This document shows positions 56,866 through 64,000 of a stretch of 64,000 nucleotides of DNA, piece after piece (the stretch's first letter is position 1; every line of letters begins with the position of its first letter). Made by a program: the position numbers and the translations under genes. Source of the DNA: JAQBQB01 sp963757185 (lineage in GTDB: Bacteria > Gemmatimonadota > Gemmatimonadetes > Gemmatimonadales > Gemmatimonadaceae); contig CAVWQI010000006.1 of NCBI GenBank assembly GCA_963757185.1, positions 1 through 64,000 on the forward strand. The letters are read 5' to 3'. The notes beneath the pieces were generated by a model, which saw only the letters and a program-made list of their open reading frames with translations, did not search any database and was not told where the DNA came from.

Positions 56866-57525
56866 ATGAATCCTTACAAACCGACGCTGTTCGATCGTCA
56901 CGGTCCGGACGCGGCGCATCTTCTTCAGGCGTGGGGATACGGTCTGCTCATCTTCGGCTTGGTCACCGGAGCATTGATGTCGCAGATCGGGTTCCGCTGG
57001 TGGGAGCTTCCCGTCGGAGCCGGATTCGGCGCGCTCGGCGGCGGAAGCGGGTGGTTCTTTGGCTTTGCGCTCGGCGGAGCGTGGAAGCGCGTCGCCGTGG
57101 ACGGCTCGAGCACTCCTTACGAGCGAACGTTCTCCTACGAGCAATCGCTCGTGATGAAAGGGCGCGTGGACGACGCGCTGGCGTCGTTCGAGGCGGTCAT
57201 CGCGACGGAGCCCGAGTTGATCATCCCGCGCATCAAGGCGGCGGAGCTCTACGCCCGCGAAAAGAAGGACCCCCAGCGCGCGGCCGAGCTGTTTCGCGAC
57301 GTGCTACGGTCCCCGTCGATCACGAGCGGCGAGAACGTCTATGCGACCAACCGGCTCGTGGATCTTTATATCGGCCCATTGAACGACCCGGGGCGCGCCC
57401 TCGTCGAGCTACGCCGCCTCATCGACGCGCGCCCTGGCACCGACGCCGCCGAACAGGCGCGGCGCAGCCTTGCCGAGCTCAAGGCCCGCATGAATGTTGA
57501 TTCGTCCGAACCACCCGCCTCGTAG
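56866..57525 (+). CDS. TPR-containing membrane protein
   Basis: 219 residues from MNPYKPTLFDRHGPDAAHLLQAWG. Two transmembrane helices lie near the N-terminus (YGLLIFGLVTGALMSQIGF and LPVGAGFGALGGGSGWFFGFALG), followed by a cytoplasmic or periplasmic helical domain with two to three TPR-like units: 'YEQSLVMKGRVDDALASFEAVIATEPELIIPRIKAAELYAREKKDPQRAAELFRDVLRSP' and 'NVYATNRLVDLYIGPLNDPGRALVELRRLIDARPGTDAAEQARRSLAELKARM'. Probably a scaffold protein; no partner can be named. Confidence 0.82.
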   Translation: MNPYKPTLFDRHGPDAAHLLQAWGYGLLIFGLVTGALMSQIGFRWWELPVGAGFGALGGGSGWFFGFALGGAWKRVAVDGSSTPYERTFSYEQSLVMKGRVDDALASFEAVIATEPELIIPRIKAAELYAREKKDPQRAAELFRDVLRSPSITSGENVYATNRLVDLYIGPLNDPGRALVELRRLIDARPGTDAAEQARRSLAELKARMNVDSSEPPAS

Positions 57526-57642
57526 CTGGCTCGTATTGGCGAGGGGAGCTTTACGAATTGGGACGACTCGTAGATGCAGAGTTGGCGGAACGAAGACAGA
57601 TTGGCGTACGACCCCGGACGAATCCCGAGTCGAGAAATCTTT

Positions 57643-58674
57643 ATGCCGGAAAGGCGAACATCAATCGCGCCTATCGCGGCGGCGCTGACCCTCGCGCTCG
57701 GCGCTGCGTCCATCGCCTCGGCACAGGCGCCGGGGCGAATCATTCGCGGCACCGTCCGCGACTCGGCGACGGGGCAAGAGTTGAGCGGAGCCGTCGTCGA
57801 ACTGACCGGGCCGTCGGTGCGCACTGTCGCACGCAGCGACCAGCGGGGCACGTTCCAGTTTTCACGCCTCGCCGACGGTCGTTATCACGTCTCGGCGCGC
57901 CTGATCGGCTTCGCCGAGTCGGCGAAAGACGTCGAGATCATCGGACGTGACGTGTCGCTTTCCATATCGCTGAGCGCGACGTCGCAGCGCCTGGATACCG
58001 TACGCGTGCGCGCCAGCGTCACCGCGGTGTACGGCGTCGTCGGCTCCAGCGTCGGACTGCACCCCGTGGCCGACGCGGCGATTCAGGTCATCGGCTCACA
58101 GCAAAAGGGAACGACCGACAGCGCCGGGAAATTCTTCGTGTCGCTCAAGAAAGGCGGCTCGTACTTCGTTCGCGTGCATCACGCCGGGTTCGCCGACCAG
58201 TTCTTCCCGGTCGAGGTGCCATCGGATCACGCGGTCGAAACGTTCGTGCTGCTCGACTCCGGCTCGGTCGCGACGGGATCGGAGATGATGTGGGACGAGT
58301 TCGACGAACGGCTGCGTTGGCAGGGACAAGGCGCGAGCATCATGCCCGGCGAGGAGATCACGCGCAACGGCGGGTCGTCGGGCGACGCCATTCGAGGCTC
58401 ATCGTCGTTCGTGCGGAAGGGTCTCGTGCTTGGACCGAACGTCTGCCTGTTCGTGAACGGCGTGCCCAAGCCGGGTTGGGGGTTAGACGGGATTCCGCCG
58501 GAGCAGATCGCCACCATCGAGCTCTACACGAACAACGGCGACGAAACGCACACGCTCGCGCAGCAATGGCCGCACGGCGCGCAGTGCGGCCGGACCGGCG
58601 GCGTGCCCGCGCCGACGAGCCCGAACAACAGACGGTCGATCGTGCAGTACGCCGTCGTTTGGCTGAAGCAATAG
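57643..58674 (+). CDS. Secreted protein with two CarbopepD-reg-like domains and a TonB-plug-like C-terminus
   Basis: 343 residues from MPERRTSIAPIAAALTLALGAASIASAQ, a good signal peptide; the open frame 23 codons upstream is not needed. Domain 1 (about 33-120): 'IRGTVRDSATGQELSGAVVELTGPSVRTVARSDQRGTFQFSRLADGRYHVSARLIGF'. Domain 2 (about 140-220): 'HPVADAAIQVIGSQQKGTTDSAGKFFVSLKKGGSYFVRVHHAGFADQFF'. The last part has 'CLFVNGVPKPGWGLDGIPPEQIATIELYTNNGDETHTLAQQWP', the 'YVDGV...L..I.P..I..IEVY' motif of TonB receptor plugs and their barrel-less relatives. There is no barrel, so it is probably a periplasmic or outer-membrane-associated partner or a ligand-binding protein. Confidence 0.8.
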   Translation: MPERRTSIAPIAAALTLALGAASIASAQAPGRIIRGTVRDSATGQELSGAVVELTGPSVRTVARSDQRGTFQFSRLADGRYHVSARLIGFAESAKDVEIIGRDVSLSISLSATSQRLDTVRVRASVTAVYGVVGSSVGLHPVADAAIQVIGSQQKGTTDSAGKFFVSLKKGGSYFVRVHHAGFADQFFPVEVPSDHAVETFVLLDSGSVATGSEMMWDEFDERLRWQGQGASIMPGEEITRNGGSSGDAIRGSSSFVRKGLVLGPNVCLFVNGVPKPGWGLDGIPPEQIATIELYTNNGDETHTLAQQWPHGAQCGRTGGVPAPTSPNNRRSIVQYAVVWLKQ

Positions 58675-58683
58675 AGGCAGGCG

Positions 58684-58864
58684 CGGTACTGCAACGATTT
58701 CGCCGATCTCGCGGAGCACGGCCAACGGCGAAACCACAAAGGGTTTTTTTTGGAACGGCCTCGGTGTGCCACGCCGTGGCCTACCGAGGTCGTTTAAGAA
58801 AGTCTCTTCGTTGTTCGCCGTACTCCGTGAAATCGGCGGACTCCGCGAAATCGTTGAAGTACCG
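58684..58864. repeat. Large imperfect palindrome between convergent genes
   Basis: CGGTACTGCAACGATTTCGC...CTCGCGGAGCACGGC (from 58684) pairs with GCCGTACTCCGTGAAATCGGCGGACTCCGCGAAATCGTTGAAGTACCG (to 58864). Inside are a T8 tract followed by GGAACGGCCTCGGT, the central dyad GCCACG-CC-GTGGC, and ACCGAGG on the other side. The order (outer tandem arm, T-tract, CTCGG motif, central dyad) mirrors the elements at 46841 and 56502. It accounts for nearly all of the 224-bp gap. Confidence 0.75.
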
Positions 58865-58898
58865 AAAGGTAGATGCCGACTAGGCGGAACGGCGCGAC

Positions 58899-60058
58899 CT
58901 ATTTACCGATCATCAGAATCGTGAACGACCCCGGGATCGCCGGCGCCTGACCGCCGCGGCCACCGCCGGGCGGTGGCGGTGGCGCCGGCCCACGTTCCAC
59001 GCTCATGACGAAGATGTGGCCCGTTTTCCCGTCGAGCGTGAGCGTGCGCGCACCATTCATCGTCTGGAGATTCTCTTCCACCTCGAAACTCGTGGGACTG
59101 TTCTCCTTGATGACGGTGAGCGTCCCGTTGCCGCCGGAGCTGAAGGCCTCCATCGTCGCGGGATTGAACACCGCGCCGTCAGAGCCGCCGGCGAGCGGCA
59201 ACTTGGTAAGGATTTTTCCGTCTTCCGAGCTCAGGATCACCATCGTTGGCTGCGGTGGCGGCGCGCCGGGCTGCGGAGGTCCCCCCCCGCCGGTCCGGTC
59301 CGAGAGCACGCGGCAAAGAGCACGTGGTTCTTTGCGTCCAGAGCGAGGCCGTTGCACCCAGTGTTGCCGCCAAAGGGAAACACCTTCGTGACTTTCATGG
59401 CCTTCTCGTCGATCACCGCGACGGTGCCGCTGTCCTGCATGAGGGCGTACAGCGTTCCCTTCCCGTCCGCGATCGTCTGCTCCGGCGTCCCTGGCAGCGG
59501 GATCTTGCCGGCGACGGCGCCATCCTTCGCGTCGATGACGATGAGGTCCTTCGTGGGATGGCTGCCGACATAGACTCGGCCGTCGAAGGCGTCGAAGTAG
59601 ATGCCGTCGGGGCTGAAGCGTGGATTTGGAGGCTGCACTCCGTCGGTTGGGTCGATCGTCTTGATCATCTGCATCGACTTCGTGTCGAACATCGAAATGT
59701 TCGGGTGGCTGCTGGCGAAGCCGTGGTTCGTCTTGGCGTCCACAGTCGCGCCGTTGCCGCCGCCGTTGAGGATAGTGCCAAGCGGCTGCAGCGTCTCGAG
59801 GTCGAACACGGTGACACGGCCAGGCACGGAATCCCTGGCGGGAGTGCTGTCTGTGGCAGCAACGGCGCGGACGGCGTTGCGCGTGATGTACAGCCGGCGA
59901 TCGGCGGTATTGGCGTAGATGTAGTCGGTGCCACCCTCGCCGCCAACCTTGGCCCGCATGAGGACCTTGTACGGAGCGTCGCTCGACGGCTGCTGGGCGG
60001 AGATCGCGAGCGGAGCGCATGCGATCGCGACGGCTGTGACGGTGGCGAGGCTTTTCAT
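58899..60058 (-). CDS. Secreted YncE-like beta-propeller protein, one frameshift in a C8 tract
   Basis: Signal peptide MKSLATVTAVAIACAPLAISAQ. Propeller repeats of the YVTN/YncE kind: 'DYIYANTADRRLYITRNA', 'VFDLETLQPLGTI', 'NGATVDAKTNHGFASSHPNISMFDTKSMQMIKTI', 'FSPDGIYFDAFDGRVYVGSHPTKDLIVIDAKDGAVAGKIPLPGTPEQTIADGKGTLYALMQDSGTVAVIDEKAMKVTKVFPFGGNTGCNGLALDAKNHVLFAACS'. At the C8 run 59281-59288 the frame breaks. With one more G on the coding strand it continues 'GGGGPPQPGAPPPQPTMVILSSEDGKILTKLPLAGGSDGAVFNPATMEAFSSGGNGTLTVIKE...' to a Gly-rich end and TAA at 58899-58901. About 385 residues when repaired. Periplasmic; ligand unknown. Confidence 0.85.
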
Positions 60059-60178
60059 CTGCTGGGCTCCGAAGTACGGGCGGCAATCGTGCTGTGGGAT
60101 CGCGCACGCTGCGGCCTTGCGGCGTCGGTGTCAAGCGCAGACGAACGACGAAACGATTGTCATCATGCTGACAGGTTC

Positions 60179-60207
60179 GGCGCCCGGCGTCGCCGCCGTC
60201 GGGCGCC
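60179..60207. terminator. Hairpin downstream of the peptidase-GNAT operon
   Basis: GGCGCCCG (60179-60186) pairs with CGGGCGCC (60200-60207); the intervening GCGTCGCCGCCGT can pair further. It lies 12 bases after the end of the minus-strand acetyltransferase gene. No T-tract is visible on the transcribed strand. Confidence 0.5.
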
Positions 60208-60218
60208 AGGCGCTTCTC

Positions 60219-61118
60219 CTACGTTGCCGTCGTCGAGCGGGCCATGACGTAGAATTCCCGATCGACGCCGGCATCGCGACGCACCGATACGATGTCGTAG
60301 CCGTTCGCCAGCGCCCACTGGAAATGCTCGCGCACCGCGAGCCGCCATTGTCGCGCCGTCGTCAGCGATCGCCGCGTGATCGCGAGGATGTCCGTGGGGA
60401 CCTCGAGCAGAATTGCCTCAGGACGCCGATCCTCCGGCACCAAGACGTCATCCCCCTCGCGCGGGAACGGAGACAGCAACGGGAGTCGACCGTTTCGCAA
60501 CGGGTGACGATCGGCTTCCACCGCCGACGTCGACGTCGTCACGACGATGCGGTCGGTCGGCAAGCCGAGGTGCAGCGGGCTCGCCGTCGTGCCGTACATG
60601 TCGGGCACGTACTCGACGACCGACGCGCCAAGTCGATTGAAGTTGAAGTACGCGTTCTTGGCCATCAGCGGGTCGAACGACCAGAACACGCGCCGGATGC
60701 CGAGCTTGGAGAGCGCGGCGCGCTGGTGCTCCTTGAGCATCCGGCCCAGCCCGAGGTTTCTCGCGGATTCTCGAACGCCGAGCATGTGCGACCAATGCAC
60801 GAGCTCACCGTCGCGCACGCCGCTCACACCGAAGACGAATCCCAACAGCTCGCCGCTCTCGTCGAACGCGCCGGCGGCGAGTCCGCCGACGTAGTCGACG
60901 ACGTGCAGTAGCGTGACCGGAACGACGTCGGTGGGCTCGAACCCCCAGACGTGGCGCTGCAACGCGACGCACGCTTCGCACTCCTCGATCGTGCGCAGCG
61001 TCCGAATCTCCACGGTCGGGTGCGGGCGCGGAGTGAGGGTCCCCCCCGCTCCAGTCCCGGCCACGGACGCGCCCGCTGCATCGACAGACGGCACCGACAA
61101 CGGCGAAGACCGCGTCAT
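60219..61118 (-). CDS. GNAT superfamily protein (COG3375-type predicted acetyltransferase)
   Basis: 299 residues from MTRSSPLSVPSVDAAG, whose ATG overlaps the stop of the S9 peptidase gene by four bases (ATGA). After a low-complexity leader the domain begins 'VEIRTLRTIEECEACVALQRHVWGFEPTDVVPVTLLHVVDYVGGLAAGAFDESGELLGFVFGVSG'. It continues 'GELVHWSHMLGVRESARNLGLGRMLKEHQRAALSKLGIRRVFWSFDPLMAKNAYFNFNRLGASVVEYVPDMYG', with the acetyl-CoA loop V-R-x-x-x-R-N-x-G-L-G. This is the COG3375 type, cytoplasmic, with no known substrate. It is translationally coupled to a secreted peptidase gene, which does not by itself explain its function. Confidence 0.88.
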   Translation of the reverse strand: MTRSSPLSVPSVDAAGASVAGTGAGGTLTPRPHPTVEIRTLRTIEECEACVALQRHVWGFEPTDVVPVTLLHVVDYVGGLAAGAFDESGELLGFVFGVSGVRDGELVHWSHMLGVRESARNLGLGRMLKEHQRAALSKLGIRRVFWSFDPLMAKNAYFNFNRLGASVVEYVPDMYGTTASPLHLGLPTDRIVVTTSTSAVEADRHPLRNGRLPLLSPFPREGDDVLVPEDRRPEAILLEVPTDILAITRRSLTTARQWRLAVREHFQWALANGYDIVSVRRDAGVDREFYVMARSTTAT

Positions 61119-63370
61119 TGACTGTTCGAAACCGCTTCGTTGCGCAGGAAGCGGCGGAAGAACGTGTCCATGCGCCCGAACACGTACAGCCATCGGCTGT
61201 GAATCAGCGTCTCGTGCGTGTCGTCGGGGTTCACGATCAGCTCGTAGTACACGTTGCGCGCGCGCAGCAAGTCCACGAGACCGATCGTCTGCGAGAACTC
61301 GACGTTTCGGTCGTCGTCATTTTGCCAGATCAGCACGGGCGATTTCCACGAATCGATCGCCGAGATCGTGGACGATTTGAACGACACATCGGCCGTGTCC
61401 AGCGAGTTCCCCCACAAGTGCACGCCGGCCATGTCCACGCCGGCCGCGAAGACGTCCGAGTTGCGGGCGAGCGCCTGCGACGTGAGCACGCCGCCATACG
61501 ACAATCCCCAGATGCCGACGTGCGACCCGTCGACGTCGGAACGCGACTGCAGGTACTTCCCCGCCGCGATCACGTCGCGATACTCGGCGTTGCCCCGCCC
61601 GCCGGTGTTCGGGGCGGTGCGGAACGATTTCCCGTATCCGATCCCCGACCGGTAGTTCACCGACATCACGATGTAGCCCTGGCTCGCGAGCCATTCGTTC
61701 ACCGCGTACGCCGTCGCGTAGAAATCCATGTAGTGGTAGCCGAGCAGCATCTGCCTGATCGGACCGCCGTGGACGAAGATGATCGCCGGGCGCTTCTCGC
61801 CCGCCTTGAGATCCTTCGGGAGGAACAGCTGACTGTGGAACTCCAAGCCGTCGTCGGCCTTGAGCACGACAGCGGACGGCGCGACCTGCGCGGCCGCCGG
61901 GAATTCGGCGGGCAGCGTTGGAAAGACAAGGCGACGCGAGCTCGTTCCACTCGAGGCGCCGGCTTCGGCTGGCACGATCCCCACCGACAGCGGAAGCGTG
62001 CCGCCCGACGTGAGCACCGCGACCTGCTTCCCGGATGAGAGCGGCGCGGGGTACATCTCGATCTGATCGCCGGTCGTGATCTGAACCGCGGGCCCGCCCG
62101 ACGTCGGCACCTTCCATAGATGTCGCCGATCGATGTCACCGACGTTCGTCGCATAGAAGAGCGTCGAGCCGTCGCGCGAGAGGCCGGTCGTCTCCACCGC
62201 GCCCTCGCCGGGCGTCAGCTCGACCGGCGCGCCGCCGCCGTCAACCGCAACGGAATACCAGCGAATCCACTCCTCCGGCTCCTGCGGAAAAATGACGTGC
62301 GATCCGGCCCACGCGATGCCGGCGATCGTCGGGAAGGTCTTGTCGTTCGGCTGGTTGTGCCAGAACTCGTGTGCCTCGCATCCGCCGGCCGGGGTCGGAC
62401 AGCCCGCGATGTCGGCGACCATCAGAGAAATCGTATAACCGCCGGTGAACACGGCGCGATACAAGCCGTCGGCGCGACCATCAGCCGGGCCCCCACCAGG
62501 GGCGCCGCGGCCTCCGCGTCCCGCGCCGCGACCACCGCGACCGGTCGCTCCGGGACCGCCGGGGTTTCCAAGGCTCCCGTCGCCAACCTGGGCCTGGAGC
62601 CCGAACGGAACGCCCGGGCGCCTGACGAACGCGAGCCGCTTGCCGTCAGGCGACCAGGTCGGGCTGCCGTCGACGTCGACGCTGGGCGACACGTAGTGCA
62701 GGCGCCGCGTGCGAACGTCGTAGACGCCGATCAGCGAGTGATTGTCGCGCGCGCTGACGAACGCGAGCTTGGATCCGTCCGGCGACCAACGCGGGTTCGC
62801 GTTGCGCCCCCATTCCTTTATATACGGTTGCTGGTCCTTCTCGGCCGGCGCCGTCGCGCGCGGCACGATCTGGTAGCGGAAGATCTGACCGTCGCGCGAG
62901 AACGCGACGTTGTGGCCGTCGGGCGCCAGCGCCGGACCGGCGCCGGAACCAAGTCGCCACGCAGCGCTTCCATTGGTGTACGCCGCCCAGATCGCGCGAT
63001 CGGGACCTTGTGGATCGCTGCTGGGGTTGGCGATCCATCCGACCCGATTGGGCTCGCTTCCGCGGACGAACGTGAGGATCGACCCGTCGTCGGAGATCTC
63101 GAGCTCGGAAAGAATGATTCCGTCGTCGTCGAGGAATTTCGTCAGGCGCACCGGCTTGAAATCGGGCGCGGTGGCCGTGTAGATGTTGCGACGCCCGCGA
63201 TCGTACGCGATCCACGCGACGCGGTCGGCCTTCTTCGCCGAGACGAGTTCCGACGGATACGCCGGCGAGAGGAATTGCTCGATCGTCGGTTTGGACTGCG
63301 CGTCGCTGCCGACGAACGGCGCGGCGACGAGTGACGCCGTGGCGAACACGCGAATGCAGGAGTGCCGCAT
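61115..63370 (-). CDS. S9 family prolyl-oligopeptidase-like peptidase, secreted (DPP4/acylaminoacyl-peptidase type)
   Basis: 751 residues from MRHSCIRVFATASLVAAPFVGSDAQ. GGAG is spaced about 9 bases before this ATG; an ATG 15 bases upstream has no ribosome site. The N-terminal propeller has WD40/TolB-like blades ('NPRWSPDGSKLAFVSARDNHSLIGVYDVRTRRLHYVSPSVDVDGSPTWSPDGKRLAFVRRPG') interrupted by a Gly/Arg-rich insert. The C-terminal alpha/beta-hydrolase has 'RPAIIFVHGGPIRQM', nucleophile Ser (about 623) in 'GIWGLSYGG', Asp (about 686) in 'PVLIWQNDDDRNVEF', His (about 719) in 'PDDTHETLIHSRWLY'. The triad is complete. A periplasmic or extracellular oligopeptidase. It starts 16 bases after the M23 stop codon. 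Confidence 0.94.
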   Translation of the reverse strand: MRHSCIRVFATASLVAAPFVGSDAQSKPTIEQFLSPAYPSELVSAKKADRVAWIAYDRGRRNIYTATAPDFKPVRLTKFLDDDGIILSELEISDDGSILTFVRGSEPNRVGWIANPSSDPQGPDRAIWAAYTNGSAAWRLGSGAGPALAPDGHNVAFSRDGQIFRYQIVPRATAPAEKDQQPYIKEWGRNANPRWSPDGSKLAFVSARDNHSLIGVYDVRTRRLHYVSPSVDVDGSPTWSPDGKRLAFVRRPGVPFGLQAQVGDGSLGNPGGPGATGRGGRGAGRGGRGAPGGGPADGRADGLYRAVFTGGYTISLMVADIAGCPTPAGGCEAHEFWHNQPNDKTFPTIAGIAWAGSHVIFPQEPEEWIRWYSVAVDGGGAPVELTPGEGAVETTGLSRDGSTLFYATNVGDIDRRHLWKVPTSGGPAVQITTGDQIEMYPAPLSSGKQVAVLTSGGTLPLSVGIVPAEAGASSGTSSRRLVFPTLPAEFPAAAQVAPSAVVLKADDGLEFHSQLFLPKDLKAGEKRPAIIFVHGGPIRQMLLGYHYMDFYATAYAVNEWLASQGYIVMSVNYRSGIGYGKSFRTAPNTGGRGNAEYRDVIAAGKYLQSRSDVDGSHVGIWGLSYGGVLTSQALARNSDVFAAGVDMAGVHLWGNSLDTADVSFKSSTISAIDSWKSPVLIWQNDDDRNVEFSQTIGLVDLLRARNVYYELIVNPDDTHETLIHSRWLYVFGRMDTFFRRFLRNEAVSNSQ

Positions 63371-63386
63371 GGTTGCTTTCTCCATC

Positions 63387-64000
63387 CTACGGGACGCGAA
63401 TGAGCTCGTTCTGTATTGGGACGCCGCCCTTCACCGCGACTGGGGCGTGGCGTGAGCACTTGATCGCGGCCTGCCCGTCGTTCACCGAGACGCCGCAATT
63501 GCCGACAACGTCGAAGTTCATCGCGTACGGGATGCCTTCCGATGACAGAAACGTGGGGCCGTCCGCGATCTGGAAATGCACGTGCGGCTCGGTGGAGTTA
63601 CCGGAGTTCCCGAGCAGCGCGATGATCTGGCCGCGCTTGACGCGGTCGCCGACCTTGACGCGCAACGATCCCGGCTGGACGTGCGCGTAGAGCGCGTACC
63701 GCCCGTGCCCCCCCCGATGTCGATCGCGACATAGTTGCCGCCGACGGTCGTCATCGTGATCGGAACGGCGCGCGAGGCGGCGCCGGGCACGTTCTGCGGG
63801 ATGCTGTCCTTCGTCGCGGCGATCACGCCGTCCGCGACCGCCATCAGCGGCGTACCGTACGCGTAGTAGTTCTCGTTCTTCAGCGGATCGCCGTGGTGCG
63901 AGCTGCCGGTCGAGTCGAGCTGGAGGAAGTCGATCGCGAACCGTTGGCCGATCGCCGTGTGCCCGTCGAGTCCGAGTACGAGGCGGCGGTGTCCCGACGA
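63387..64000 (-). CDS. M23 (LytM-like) metallopeptidase domain protein, 5' end outside window, one frameshift
   Basis: The gene enters from the right edge: 'LDGHTAIGQRFAIDFLQLDSTGSSHHGDPLKNENYYAYGTPLMAVADGVIAATKDSIPQNVPG...GNYVAIDIGGG'. It then breaks at the C8 run 63708-63715 and continues one base out: 'GRYALYAHVQPGSLRVKVGDRVKRGQIIALLGNSGNSTEPHVHFQIADGPTFLSSEGIPYAMNFDV', ending at TAG 63387-63389. With nine G on the coding strand the frame reads through as 'DIGGGHGRYALYAHVQPGSL'. The LytM/M23 core has 'D' in 'AIDFLQLD', 'YAHVQPGSLRVKVGDRVKRGQIIALLGNSG' and 'HVHFQ'. An upstream H ligand may be off the window. Acts on cell-wall peptides, or is a relative. First of a three-gene run with the S9 and GNAT genes. 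Confidence 0.88.
   Translation of the reverse strand, partial: VGTPPPRTRTRRAHGDRPTVRDRLPPARLDRQLAPRRSAEERELLRVRYAADGGRGRRDRRDEGQHPAERARRRLARRSDHDDDRRRQLCRDRHRGGHGRYALYAHVQPGSLRVKVGDRVKRGQIIALLGNSGNSTEPHVHFQIADGPTFLSSEGIPYAMNFDVVGNCGVSVNDGQAAIKCSRHAPVAVKGGVPIQNELIRVP

Overview
The window is very GC-rich chromosomal DNA and looks like Gemmatimonadota (Gemmatimonadetes). I infer this from several traits together: many Hanks-type Ser/Thr kinases with the 'GGMSR-F-A...VVIKTLPP' style of sequence, ADOP-type ABC permeases with a PadR regulator, secreted S9, M13 and M23 peptidases, a BNR/sortilin-type propeller protein, and lipoproteins built of bacterial Ig-like (Big_2) domains. No tRNA, rRNA, CRISPR array, prophage or transposase gene was seen. 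The taxonomic call is an inference; no marker gene is present.

Layout. 1-3.9 kb: the tail of an ABC permease, a SnoaL-like lipoprotein, a YbjQ-family protein, a membrane Ser/Thr kinase and a Tat-exported HisC-like aminotransferase. 4.1-16.5 kb: a tight five-gene run (FHA protein, receptor kinase with an RCC1 propeller, two Big_2 lipoproteins, TPR membrane protein), followed by two more Big_2 lipoproteins up to 22.5 kb. Together the four Big_2 genes carry about 50 Ig-like domains. 22.5-29 kb: NHL propeller, NAD(P)-binding Rossmann protein, MgtC-like and MerE-like membrane proteins, a large BNR/sortilin-like secreted protein and a retropepsin-like protease. 29.3-35.1 kb: a tripartite RND efflux operon on the minus strand (adaptor, pump, outer-membrane factor) with ATGA overlaps. 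35.3-43.6 kb: a CxxCH protein with a terpene-cyclase-like fold, an M13 peptidase, a DUF2252 protein, a small lipoprotein and a kinase with a large extracytoplasmic region. 43.8-46.8 kb: a PadR-ADOP pair with a clear palindromic operator. 47.3-58.7 kb: a TonB-dependent-receptor-like barrel with a helical tail, YidB-like protein, a second ADOP permease, a PQQ-dehydrogenase-like propeller protein, a TPR membrane protein and a protein with two carboxypeptidase-regulatory-like domains. 58.9-64 kb: a YncE-like propeller, then an operon-like M23 - S9 peptidase - GNAT run on the minus strand.

Two features cut across the window. First, six genes are broken by eight single-base frameshifts. Two fall in C8 tracts, and one breaks an otherwise exact 510-bp repeat period. 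This points to consensus indel error, although slippage-based variation is not excluded for the C8 tracts. Second, several intergenic spaces hold long imperfect palindromes of about 75-280 bp. At least three are copies of one element, with arms of CCTCTGCGt-like tandem units; others share its general architecture.

The most coherent candidate for an undescribed system is the 4.1-22.5 kb locus. In it a phosphopeptide-binding FHA protein and a transmembrane kinase carrying a seven-repeat RCC1 propeller are encoded in line with giant Ig-like surface lipoproteins and a TPR protein.
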